Assembly (NCBI GenBank): GCA_965368815.1
Contig: CBDUOH010000104.1
Span: 1-5,811, forward strand
DNA: 5,811 bases
Direction of reading: 5' to 3'
DNA from: UBA5794 sp965368815
GTDB lineage: Bacteria; Actinomycetota; Acidimicrobiia; Spongiisociales; UBA5794
A program made the position numbers and the translations under genes. The notes under the pieces were generated by a model. It was not told where the DNA came from, did no database searches, and saw nothing but the letters and a program-made list of their open reading frames with translations. This document shows positions 1 to 5,811 of this stretch, piece by piece. Numbering within the stretch: position 1 is the first letter of the stretch; every line of letters starts with the position of its first letter.

Positions 1-434
1 CACTGGAGCTCATTCCAGGTCATCGCCCCGTCCACGTTGAAGATGTCGGCTCCGTCCTGGGAACCAGACTCCCAGAACCCGATCACGGCTCCGACCGGAT
101 CGACGACGATACTCATGCGGCCGGTTTCGCCGACTTCGATGACCCCCATCACCTCGTTGGCGCCGAGTTCGAGCGCCTTGGCGTGCGTGGCGTCGACGTC
201 GTCGACGATGACATACGATCCCCAGACCGATGGCATCCCGCCCGCGGCCATGTCCGGGCTCAGCTCGCCCATGCCGGCGACGTCCTTGCCGTCGATCGAG
301 AACATCGTGTACGGCATGCCCCCGCCCGCGGGTCGTGCATCCCAGCCCATCACGGCGCCGTAGAACTCAGCTGCGGCTGTGGGGTCCGGTGATGCCAGAT
401 CTGCCCATCCGAATATTCCGTGTGCAAGTCCCAT
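1..434 (-). CDS. VOC (glyoxalase/bleomycin-resistance-like) family protein, 3' part missing
   Basis: The minus strand is open from an ATG at 434 to the left edge, giving 144 residues without a stop. The first ~125 residues form one VOC half-domain. It opens with GIFGWADLASPDPTAAAEFY (residues 6-25), followed by the hydrophobic strand YTMFSIDG and then WGSYVIVDDVDAT. It closes with a VVDPVGAVIGFWES strand. The last visible residues, AMTWNELQ, look like the opening strand of a second VOC module (family consensus roughly 'CWNEL'), so the whole protein is probably a two-module form of about 250-260 residues. The usual metal-binding His/Glu set is not obvious, and substrate and reaction cannot be named. 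Some relatives are annotated as glyoxalases, hydroxylases or small secreted antigens, none of which is shown here. It is divergent from the L,D-transpeptidase gene, with 125 bp between the starts. A good Shine-Dalgarno supports the start. Confidence 0.9.
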   Translation of the reverse strand, partial: MGLAHGIFGWADLASPDPTAAAEFYGAVMGWDARPAGGGMPYTMFSIDGKDVAGMGELSPDMAAGGMPSVWGSYVIVDDVDATHAKALELGANEVMGVIEVGETGRMSIVVDPVGAVIGFWESGSQDGADIFNVDGAMTWNELQ

Positions 435-440
435 TCGCTG

Positions 441-447
441 TCCTTCC
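441..447 (-). promoter_or_regulatory. Shine-Dalgarno of the VOC gene
   Basis: On the minus strand GGAAGGA lies 6 nt upstream of the ATG at 434. This decides the start and implies a leadered mRNA, unlike the other first genes in this window. I could not pick a convincing -10/-35 pair for this gene in the remaining intergenic sequence. Confidence 0.7.
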
Positions 448-548
448 GTGAGTGGTGGGTCTGTCTCGATGCCTGGTTCCAACCCTACGCGCCCGGTATG
501 ACGGAAACGGCATCGGTCGCGATCGCGCCGTGACCCTTTCGCAATTGG

Positions 549-557
549 TACTAGCCT
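549..557 (+). promoter_or_regulatory. Putative -10 element for a leaderless L,D-transpeptidase mRNA
   Basis: TACTAG at 549-554 ends 5 nt before the ATG at 560. The overlapping TAGCCT at 552-557 fits the TANNNT consensus better and ends 8 nt before the alternative ATG at 566. Either would place transcription initiation at or next to a start codon. No Shine-Dalgarno is visible before either ATG. A GTGACC at 530-535 is only 13 bp from the first hexamer, so no proper -35 is claimed. This is inference from spacing. Confidence 0.4.
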
Positions 558-559
558 TG

Positions 560-1708
560 ATGCCGATGTCCCGAATCACCCGTATCGCACTCCTTACCGC
601 CGTGGTCACCACCTCGGTTGCGAGTCTCGCCGTGCCGGTCATGGCCGCTTCCCCAGGGACCGAAGGGACCGAGTGCGTCGTGAACGACGGTGCTTTCAAC
701 GCTGTGCGGGCATCCTTGACACCGTCGGCGGGACTCGTCGAGGATGTCGCCTTCAACCACGACGACCCTGACGCCGAGGACAATCCGCTCGCGCTGATCC
801 GATTCCCCGACGAGACGGCCTTGTGGATCACCGCACGGGTCGGGACCGCCACGAACCTGCTCGCTGGTTCGGATGCCCTCAACCCCACCCGCGTCAGGGG
901 CAACTTCGTGAGTCCTGAGCGGACCGACCGACCGGTGTCGGATTCGATCGTGCGCCTGTACTGCGGGCTCTTCGGTCGACACCCGACGTCCCTCGAGCTC
1001 GAGTATTGGGCGGGTCGATACTGGAACGGTCTACCCCTCGTCACGATCGCCGAAGCCTTCACCCACGCCCGCGAGTTCGTCGATCGGTTCGGCGTTGTAC
1101 CCGATGACTCGCTGGTCGGGCTCATGTACTCGGACGTCCTCGGGCGACAGCCCGGTGTCGGCGGTGCCGACACACTCACGGCGAAACTCACGTCCGGCGA
1201 GATGCACCGCGGCCAGGTGGTGGTCCAGTTCACCGAATCGGCCGAGTACGTGACCCGCACGGCCACAGTCGCGCCCGAGAAGCCGATCCGGCCCTATCCG
1301 AACATCGGGTCCGGTCGGCGCATCCTGTATTCGATGGAGACCCAACGGGTGTGGTTGATCGAGGACACAGGAGAACTCCACAAGACGCATCAGGTCTCCG
1401 GTCGACGGGGGATCCCCTCACTCGGCCGGTATCGGATCTATTCGATGTCGCGCTACGCCTGGGCTCCATACGACGGCATCACCATGGAGTACATGGTGCG
1501 GTTCGCTCGGGGTGAGTGGCCGTACGGCTTCCACTCGATCCCGATCCATCCCAACGATGATCCCCTCCAGGTCCCGGCGCAGCTGGGCACCCACAGGTCC
1601 GGAGGCTGCGTCCGCCAGCTCTGGGACGATGCGCAGGCCGTATTCGAGTGGTCGACGATCGGGACCCGCGTGATCGTGTTCAACGAGAGCGCAATCGAGA
1701 CCTCGTAG
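560..1708 (+). CDS. Secreted L,D-transpeptidase (YkuD fold) with N-terminal DUF4214 repeats
   Basis: A 382-residue exported protein. Residues 1-29 are a signal peptide: MPMSRITR, a hydrophobic core, and AVPVMA before a likely cleavage after A29 or A30. Residues ~30-125 match nothing I know. Residues ~127-233 hold two tandem ~50-residue DUF4214-type repeats (IVRLYCGLFGRHP...EYWAGRYWNG; LVGLMYSDVLGRQP...EYVTR). Residues ~255-375 form a YkuD domain: GFHSIP with the candidate catalytic His325, then HRSGGCVRQLWDDAQ with catalytic Cys350. Gly replaces the commoner His of SHGC. Enzymes of this family make 3-3 cross-links in peptidoglycan or attach proteins to it, outside the membrane. The reading frame is open back to a GTG at 452, but that adds 36 charged residues before the signal peptide, so I chose ATG 560; ATG 566 is also possible. 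Divergent from the VOC gene. Confidence 0.88.
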   Translation: MPMSRITRIALLTAVVTTSVASLAVPVMAASPGTEGTECVVNDGAFNAVRASLTPSAGLVEDVAFNHDDPDAEDNPLALIRFPDETALWITARVGTATNLLAGSDALNPTRVRGNFVSPERTDRPVSDSIVRLYCGLFGRHPTSLELEYWAGRYWNGLPLVTIAEAFTHAREFVDRFGVVPDDSLVGLMYSDVLGRQPGVGGADTLTAKLTSGEMHRGQVVVQFTESAEYVTRTATVAPEKPIRPYPNIGSGRRILYSMETQRVWLIEDTGELHKTHQVSGRRGIPSLGRYRIYSMSRYAWAPYDGITMEYMVRFARGEWPYGFHSIPIHPNDDPLQVPAQLGTHRSGGCVRQLWDDAQAVFEWSTIGTRVIVFNESAIETS

Positions 1709-1800
1709 TCCCCGTGACGCGTTCTGTGGGCTGGGGTACCCCGTTTACATGGTCGTACAACCCTGGGTACGCGGCTTGGTTGTTGGGTGGCGTGGTGAGG

Positions 1801-1806
1801 TACTCT
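1801..1806 (+). promoter_or_regulatory. Putative -10 element for the 51-residue membrane protein gene
   Basis: TACTCT (TANNNT) in the context GAGGTACTCT ends 7 nt before the ATG at 1814, which is the right distance for transcription to start on the start codon. TTGGTT at 1776-1781 (19-bp spacer) or TTGTTG at 1780-1785 (15-bp spacer) could be weak -35 elements. There is no Shine-Dalgarno between the hexamer and the ATG. Confidence 0.5.
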
Positions 1807-1813
1807 TCCGGCC

Positions 1814-1969
1814 ATGAACGCACTCATTCTTGCCGCCGATGCCCATGCAGCTGTCGATCCTGTCGGGGATGACCTCCAGAGTCTGGCCTACATCGTGCTC
1901 GGCGTCGTCATGCTCGTTGCCGCGGTTGCGACGTGGATCGTCACGCCCAAGGGCGAAGCACACCACTAG
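1814..1969 (+). CDS. Small single-pass membrane protein, 51 residues, unknown function
   Basis: ATG 1814 to TAG 1967-1969 encodes 51 residues. The N-terminus (MNALILAADAHAAVDPVGDD) is acidic. One strong transmembrane segment follows at residues ~22-43 (LAYIVLGVVMLVAAVATWIV), then a short tail, TPKGEAHH. The only basic residue apart from His lies after the helix, suggesting N-out/C-in by the positive-inside rule. Support for a real gene: the -10-like TACTCT sits 7 nt before the ATG, the membrane segment is coherent, codons are GC-biased at position 3, and the ORF neatly fills the gap between two genes and stops 15 nt before the end of the convergent NAT gene. I recognise no family. The ORF is short enough to be missed by gene finders with a length cut-off. 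Chance occurrence is possible but less likely. Confidence 0.65.
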   Translation: MNALILAADAHAAVDPVGDDLQSLAYIVLGVVMLVAAVATWIVTPKGEAHH

Positions 1970-2004
1970 CGGAACCCACCCGCTTCAGGTTCGTCCGCCG
2001 AACC
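1968..2004. terminator. Possible bidirectional transcription-end hairpins between convergent genes
   Basis: Two short perfect stems lie at the convergence point. AGCGG (1968-1972) pairs with CCGCT (1980-1984) across a 7-nt loop. GGTTCG (1988-1993) pairs with CGAACC (1999-2004) across a 5-nt loop, inside the last NAT codons. Neither is followed by a T-tract on either strand, so this is not a classical intrinsic terminator. It is offered only because of the position between convergent stops. Confidence 0.2.
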
Positions 2005-2752
2005 ATTCGCGGTAAGTCGTGGTCCACTGATCCTGTGCGACGGCCGTCTCTGTCCAGATGCCGTTGCGACGAATCTTGAGCCGGTCGGCCAGCAGGGTCA
2101 CCCGATCGGATCCTTCGCCAAGAAGCCGGGTTGCGAACGGCTTGTCCGTGAACATCGAACCGGCCTGGAGTCGCTTCGACTCGCTGTCGAAATCGGTCAG
2201 GGACCGCTCGACGCGTTCGAATCGATAGAGCGGTCTGGCTCCGCTCTCCATCTCGGCAATGTTGTCGTTGAGCTCCGCGAGGTTGAACCACGGAGCGTCG
2301 TAGGTGACGCGATAGATCGCATTCCCGTCGTGGACGCGCTCGCCCGTGATCGGCAGCGGTCGGATGAACGAGTCGCCGAAACCGACATCGACGAGGTATG
2401 GCTGATCGATGGTCACCAGCAGGCACAAGTGGCTCATGTGGGTCGTGTCCGGGGGGTCCAGCAACACGTAGGCCCCCATGTACGAGACCGCAAAGCCGAG
2501 CTGTTCGAGGAGCCATCCGAACGCTCCGTTGTTCTCGAAGCACCACCCACCTCGCTGACGCTCCACGATCTTCGGAATCGACCAATCGATGTCGGTCCTG
2601 ACTCCTGAACGGCTGTGGACGTCGAGGTTCTCGAACGGCACCGATGTGAGATGCGCGTACTGGAGCGCGGCAAGTGTCCCGAACCCGTTGTCGGGAACGC
2701 CCGGGGCACCGATGCGTTCCAGATATTCCTCAACCAGTCGTGTCGTGTCCAC
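1985..2752 (-). CDS. nat: Arylamine N-acetyltransferase
   Basis: Cytosolic enzyme that moves an acetyl (or other acyl) group from CoA to arylamines, arylhydrazines or related amines through a Cys thioester. From GTG 2752 the protein has 255 residues, a normal length for bacterial NATs. Diagnostic motifs in order: LTSVPFENLDVH (~35-46), RQRGGWCFENNGAF with nucleophile Cys71, SHLCLLV with His108, and YLVDVGFGD with Asp122. The Cys-His-Asp triad is complete and these positions nearly equal those of known bacterial NATs (about 69/107/122). This favours the GTG over the in-frame ATG at 2779, which would add nine residues. A -10-like CATACT lies 6 nt before that GTG. The gene converges with the small membrane gene and diverges from the ABC operon. 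Its natural substrate cannot be read from sequence. Confidence 0.94.
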   Translation of the reverse strand: MDTTRLVEEYLERIGAPGVPDNGFGTLAALQYAHLTSVPFENLDVHSRSGVRTDIDWSIPKIVERQRGGWCFENNGAFGWLLEQLGFAVSYMGAYVLLDPPDTTHMSHLCLLVTIDQPYLVDVGFGDSFIRPLPITGERVHDGNAIYRVTYDAPWFNLAELNDNIAEMESGARPLYRFERVERSLTDFDSESKRLQAGSMFTDKPFATRLLGEGSDRVTLLADRLKIRRNGIWTETAVAQDQWTTTYREWFGGRT

Positions 2753-2758
2753 GCGTCC

Positions 2759-2764
2759 AGTATG
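2759..2764 (-). promoter_or_regulatory. Putative -10 element for leaderless NAT mRNA
   Basis: On the minus strand CATACT ends 6 nt before GTG 2752, with no Shine-Dalgarno in between. It sits inside a small dyad, CCAG (2757-2760) and CTGG (2766-2769), that could be an operator half-site pair but is short enough to be chance. No convincing -35 is seen. Confidence 0.45.
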
Positions 2765-2828
2765 GCTGGCGAAGCGCACCGAGCCGGGTTTCCGCTGGTC
2801 GACGCCTCATTGCTCTGCGGATGCCCGA

Positions 2829-2834
2829 TACCAT
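2829..2834 (+). promoter_or_regulatory. Putative -10 element for the ABC exporter operon
   Basis: TACCAT (TANNNT, in CGATACCAT) ends 6 nt before the ATG at 2841. The GAGG directly against the ATG is too close to act as a Shine-Dalgarno, so a leaderless transcript is the simpler reading. This hexamer and the NAT -10 lie about 65 bp apart on opposite strands in the same 88-bp divergent region. No clear -35 is seen. Confidence 0.5.
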
Positions 2835-2840
2835 CTGAGG

Positions 2841-4649
2841 ATGTCTGAAGTCACCTCGCCCGAACCACCACCGCTGCGAGGCGTACTCGGAGGGGGACTT
2901 GGGCTCACCTGGGGATTCGTCAAACGGCGCCCGTGGTCGTTCGCCATCGCTGTGTCGGGTGCCATCCTGTTCGTGAGCGCCATCGTTGCGTCTGCCGTCG
3001 TGGTCGGCCGCGTTTCGGATTCACTCATCATCCCGGTGCTCGAGGGTGGGGAAGGTACCTCTGACAGGCTGTGGCCCGCCATGGCCCTCATCGGCGGAGT
3101 GGCTCTGTGGAAGGCCGTCGGCATCACCATGCGTCGCTCAGCGGCCGGCTGGCTCCAGTTCGGCACGCGAGCTGACGCCCGCAAGGCGCTGATCCATCAC
3201 CAGATGAACCTCGACCTCGCCTGGCACGACCGCCGATCGACGGGCGACCTGCTTTCGGTCAGCGAAGTGGACACCAACCAGGGCACATTCGTGCTCGCAC
3301 CCTTCCCATACGCGACCGGGTCGATGTTCCTGCTCATCGGGACGGTCATCCTGGTCGCCTGGGCCGATCTGGTGTTGGCGGCTGTGATGCTCGTCGGGCT
3401 GGTCACCATCGTGTCGATCGACATCCACGGTGCGTTCCGCACGTTCCAGCCGTTCGTCGAGGTGCAGCACGCACGAGGACGGGTCTCGGAGATCGCGCAC
3501 GAGTCCGTCGACGGTGCGCTGACGGTCAAAGCCCTCGGACGCGGGGCCGACGAGACCGCGCGGCTCGAACACGCCGCTGACGCACTGCGCGACAAGCTGA
3601 TCTCGGTCAACTCGTTGTGGATGGCCTACCGGGCAATCGTCGAGTCCCTGCCCTCGGTACTCACCGTGCTGATCGTGATCGTGGGCGCCTTCCGGCTCGG
3701 TTCGGGCGCGGTCACCGCCGGAGACATCGTCACGATCGCATATCTCCTGTCGTTGATGCGAATGCCGATTTCCCTGTTGGGATTCGTCATCTGGGAGATG
3801 GCGCACTCCCTTGCTGCGTGGCGTCGCGTGGAGGAAGTCCTCGACGCCGAGGACGTGGTCGCCCACGGTCGCACCGAGGGGATGCGGGACGAATCCGGCG
3901 GTGCTGTCGACACCAGGGAGATCACGTTTGCCTATGGCGAGGGCGAGACGGTGCTCGATGCACTGTCGTTCGACGTGCGCGGCGGCACCACCGTGGCGAT
4001 CGTCGGTCCGACGGCATCGGGTAAGTCGACCCTTGCTCTGCTCATCGCCAGACTGTGGGACCCCCAGGCGGGGACGATCGAACTCGACCAGCGCGACCTC
4101 AGGGCATTCGCCCGGTCAGAGCTCGCAACGGAGGTTGCCTTCGTCTCCCAGGAGTCATTCCTGTTCGACGACACCGTCGAAGGCAACATCACGCTCGGCG
4201 TCGACATACCCCGCGAACGTGTCCAGCAAGCGGCACGTCTCGCAGGTGTCGACCGTGTGATCGATGAGCTCGACTATGGCTACGACACCCGGATCGGCGA
4301 ACGCGGTATGACGCTTTCGGGCGGTCAACGCCAACGGATAGCGCTTGCACGGGCGTTGGTGCGGTCTCCTCGTGTGCTGATTCTCGACGATGCGACGTCG
4401 GCGGTGGATCCTTCGGTGGAGATCGAGATCCTCAAGGGTCTCCGCCGCGCCGATCTGCCATCGACGGTCATCATCGTCGCCTATCGCAAGTCGGCGATCG
4501 CGCTTGCCGACGAGGTGGTGTTCATCGACGACGGTCGCGTCATCGCACAGGGTTCACACGACCAACTGATGCTGACGACGCCGGGGTACCGGGAATTGTT
4601 GACGGCGTATGAGGAAGATGCTGCAGCGAGAAGCGGAGTGTCGCCATGA
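2841..4649 (+). CDS. ABC exporter half-transporter with a degenerate ATP site (permease-ATPase fusion)
   Basis: A 602-residue inner-membrane half-transporter of the multidrug/lipid exporter type. The membrane domain covers ~30-325 with about six helices (roughly 32-56, 79-96, 157-174, 176-196, 264-286, 293-318). The nucleotide-binding domain covers ~355-590: A-loop Tyr365, Walker A GPTASGKST (389-397), Q-loop Gln437, signature LSGGQ (492-496), Walker B VLILDD (512-517), D-loop SAVD (520-523), then IIVAYRKSAI. Asp517 stands where the catalytic Glu normally is, and Tyr548 stands where the switch His normally is. The site built on its own Walker motifs should therefore be weak or inactive, while its intact signature can complete the partner's site. 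The frame is open upstream to 2589 through the NAT gene, but ATG 2841 gives a normal N-terminus and a fitting -10. The stop overlaps the next start. Substrate unknown. Confidence 0.94.
   Translation: MSEVTSPEPPPLRGVLGGGLGLTWGFVKRRPWSFAIAVSGAILFVSAIVASAVVVGRVSDSLIIPVLEGGEGTSDRLWPAMALIGGVALWKAVGITMRRSAAGWLQFGTRADARKALIHHQMNLDLAWHDRRSTGDLLSVSEVDTNQGTFVLAPFPYATGSMFLLIGTVILVAWADLVLAAVMLVGLVTIVSIDIHGAFRTFQPFVEVQHARGRVSEIAHESVDGALTVKALGRGADETARLEHAADALRDKLISVNSLWMAYRAIVESLPSVLTVLIVIVGAFRLGSGAVTAGDIVTIAYLLSLMRMPISLLGFVIWEMAHSLAAWRRVEEVLDAEDVVAHGRTEGMRDESGGAVDTREITFAYGEGETVLDALSFDVRGGTTVAIVGPTASGKSTLALLIARLWDPQAGTIELDQRDLRAFARSELATEVAFVSQESFLFDDTVEGNITLGVDIPRERVQQAARLAGVDRVIDELDYGYDTRIGERGMTLSGGQRQRIALARALVRSPRVLILDDATSAVDPSVEIEILKGLRRADLPSTVIIVAYRKSAIALADEVVFIDDGRVIAQGSHDQLMLTTPGYRELLTAYEEDAAARSGVSP
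4635..4638 (+). promoter_or_regulatory. Shine-Dalgarno of the second ABC gene
   Basis: GGAG lies 7 nt before ATG 4646, inside the last codons of the first ABC gene. Together with the ATGA overlap it indicates translational coupling and near-equal expression of the two subunits. Confidence 0.65.
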
Positions 4650-5811
4650 CGGACGTCGTACGCCGTTCCTCGGGAACAGCCAAGGCCCTGTTCAGGAGCT
4701 TTGACATCGCTCCGGCACTGCGGCGCGGCCTCGGATTGACCCTCACCTTGGCAATCGTCGGAACCGCACTCCAGATCGTCGTCCCGGTGATGCTGCAACA
4801 GATCATCGACAAGCAGATCCTCGGTGTGGACCGGATCGACGAGTGGGCCATCGCGATCGGTGGAATTGTGGCTCTGATCGCCATCGCGGCCGCCGGTGTC
4901 GCGCGCTGGCTGTCACTGCGCAGGCTCGTGGTGTCCTCGGCAACCGGACTGGCCGAGCTGCGAGTCCGAACATTCGAGCATCTTCACCGGTTGTCGGTGA
5001 TCGAACTCCAGTCCGAGCGACGGGGGGCGCTTGTCGCCAGGGTGACCTCTGACGTCGAGACCATCCAGCACTTCATGGAGTGGGGTGGCGTCGGGATGAT
5101 CCTCGGAGTCGCTCAGCTTGCGATCGCCATGGGGGTGATGCTCGTGTACCGATGGCAGCTCGCCTTGGTCGTTCTCGCCGGAGTCGTCATCTATGCCTTC
5201 ATGATCGTGATGTTCCAGCGCATCCTGGCTCGTGCCCACGACCGCGTCCGAGAACGTGTCAGTGATGCCCTCTCAGCCACGGGTGAAGCCATTTCGGGCC
5301 TGGCGACTGTCCGTGCCTACGGCATCGAGTCGACCATCATCCGCAAGGTCGACGATTCCCTCGACCGTCAGTTCAGCGCCGAGGTACGCACGGCGATACT
5401 GGCTTCGAGCCTCTTTTCGAGTGCTGAACTCTTCGCGGGGATCCTCACGGCGGTTGTTGTCGGGGTCGGCGTCGTGTTCGGGCCCGGGTGGGGGATGAGC
5501 GCAGGGACGCTCATCGCGTTCCTGTTCCTCGTGAACCTCTTGATCGAACCTGTGCAAAGCCTCGTGGAGAGCATCGACCAGGCACAGTCCGCCGGCGCCG
5601 GACTGCGCAAGATCCTGGGTGTGCTCGATACGCCGATCTCGATTCCGGATCCACACGACGGCGTCGAGCTGACCGATGCGTCGCTTGGGTTGGAGTTCGA
5701 CCGTGTCACCTTTGCCTACCCGAGCGGTCCCGACATCCTGACCGATGTGTCCGTGCGGATCGAGCCCGGTGAGCGGGTGGCCGTCGTCGGCGAAACCGGT
5801 TCAGGCAAGAC
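4646..5811 (+). CDS. Second ABC exporter half-transporter, 3' part missing
   Basis: Begins at ATG 4646, overlapping the upstream stop by 4 bases, and stays open to the right edge (388 full codons). The membrane domain covers ~25-325, with helices near 29-50, 67-88, 147-167, 170-190, 255-278 and 286-306. Exporter landmarks include RRGALVARVTSDVETIQHF (125-143) and ISGLATVRAYGIE (216-228). The ATPase domain starts near 349 with LEFDRVTFAYPSG (A-loop Tyr358), and the window ends in Walker A GETGSGK (382-388); the last two bases, AC, fit the expected Thr. This is the likely partner of the upstream subunit in a heterodimeric exporter. Because that subunit is degenerate, I predict this one carries the canonical Walker B Glu and switch His, possibly with an altered signature motif, but those lie outside the window. 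A whole length near 580-620 residues is expected. Confidence 0.93.
   Translation, partial: MTDVVRRSSGTAKALFRSFDIAPALRRGLGLTLTLAIVGTALQIVVPVMLQQIIDKQILGVDRIDEWAIAIGGIVALIAIAAAGVARWLSLRRLVVSSATGLAELRVRTFEHLHRLSVIELQSERRGALVARVTSDVETIQHFMEWGGVGMILGVAQLAIAMGVMLVYRWQLALVVLAGVVIYAFMIVMFQRILARAHDRVRERVSDALSATGEAISGLATVRAYGIESTIIRKVDDSLDRQFSAEVRTAILASSLFSSAELFAGILTAVVVGVGVVFGPGWGMSAGTLIAFLFLVNLLIEPVQSLVESIDQAQSAGAGLRKILGVLDTPISIPDPHDGVELTDASLGLEFDRVTFAYPSGPDILTDVSVRIEPGERVAVVGETGSGK

Noticed and set aside
515..528. GCGATCGC-containing palindrome resembling the cyanobacterial HIP1 octamer
   Set aside because: It occurs only a couple of times (again near 4495) in a GC-rich, GATC-codon-rich sequence, as expected by chance, and the genes do not look cyanobacterial.
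452..559. GTG 452 as start of the transpeptidase
   Set aside because: It would put 36 charged residues ahead of a good signal peptide and begin very near the VOC start on the other strand.
367..1266. Long minus-strand ORF (299 codons) opposite the transpeptidase gene
   Set aside because: It overlaps the start of the VOC gene and lies antisense to a clearly recognisable protein. Its product is rich in Arg, Ser and Thr with no domain or membrane pattern, as expected for an antisense shadow in GC-rich DNA.
1733..1770. Palindrome GGGGTACCCC (1733-1742) and nearby GTACCC/GGGTAC pair as a terminator after the transpeptidase gene
   Set aside because: The palindrome has no loop, the longer pairing is 6 bp across a 23-nt loop, and no T-tract follows. 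An operator is possible but nothing supports it.
1941..2585. Second minus-strand ORF (214 codons) in another frame of the NAT gene
   Set aside because: The overlapping frame carries all NAT motifs; this one is Arg-rich and featureless.
2589..2840. N-terminal extension of the first ABC gene
   Set aside because: It would run through the NAT 5' region and adds 84 residues unlike any exporter N-terminus. ATG 2841 has a fitting -10 and gives a normal length.
3138..3866. Minus-strand ORF (242 codons) opposite the first ABC gene
   Set aside because: Its composition (Asp, His, Arg and Gln rich) is typical of the complement of a hydrophobic membrane domain. There is no Shine-Dalgarno or -10 and no recognisable domain.

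Overview
The window reads as high-GC actinobacterial chromosome. GC-ending codons dominate, GTG is used as a start, several genes appear to be leaderless, and a DUF4214/L,D-transpeptidase exoprotein is present. Acidimicrobiia-type relatives are a plausible guess, but the sequence alone does not prove a class. No mobile element, CRISPR array, rRNA or tRNA was seen. Both ends cut through genes.

Layout: (1) 1-434, minus strand: the N-terminal part of a VOC/glyoxalase-like protein, cut by the left edge where a second domain seems to begin. (2) 560-1708, plus: a secreted L,D-transpeptidase with a signal peptide, two tandem DUF4214-type repeats and a C-terminal YkuD catalytic domain. (3) 1814-1969, plus: a 51-residue single-pass membrane protein with its own promoter. 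(4) 1985-2752, minus: an arylamine N-acetyltransferase with a complete Cys-His-Asp triad, convergent with the small gene. (5) 2841-4649 and 4646-5811, plus: two overlapping ABC exporter half-transporter genes, the second cut by the right edge inside its Walker A motif.

The two ABC genes share an ATGA stop/start overlap and almost certainly form a heterodimer. The first subunit has Asp in place of the catalytic Walker B Glu and Tyr in place of the switch His. This is the pattern of exporters with one degenerate and one working ATP site. The NAT gene and the ABC operon diverge from an 88-bp region, so shared control is possible but unproven.

A recurring feature is start architecture. The four genes that open a transcription unit on this reading (L,D-transpeptidase, small membrane protein, NAT, first ABC subunit) have a -10-like hexamer ending about 5-8 nt before the start codon and no usable Shine-Dalgarno, which fits leaderless mRNAs. 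The second ABC gene and the VOC gene have clear Shine-Dalgarno sequences. Most of the window is ordinary housekeeping or accessory content; no clearly new system was found. The best leads are the degenerate exporter subunit, the DUF4214-transpeptidase fusion and the small leaderless membrane gene.
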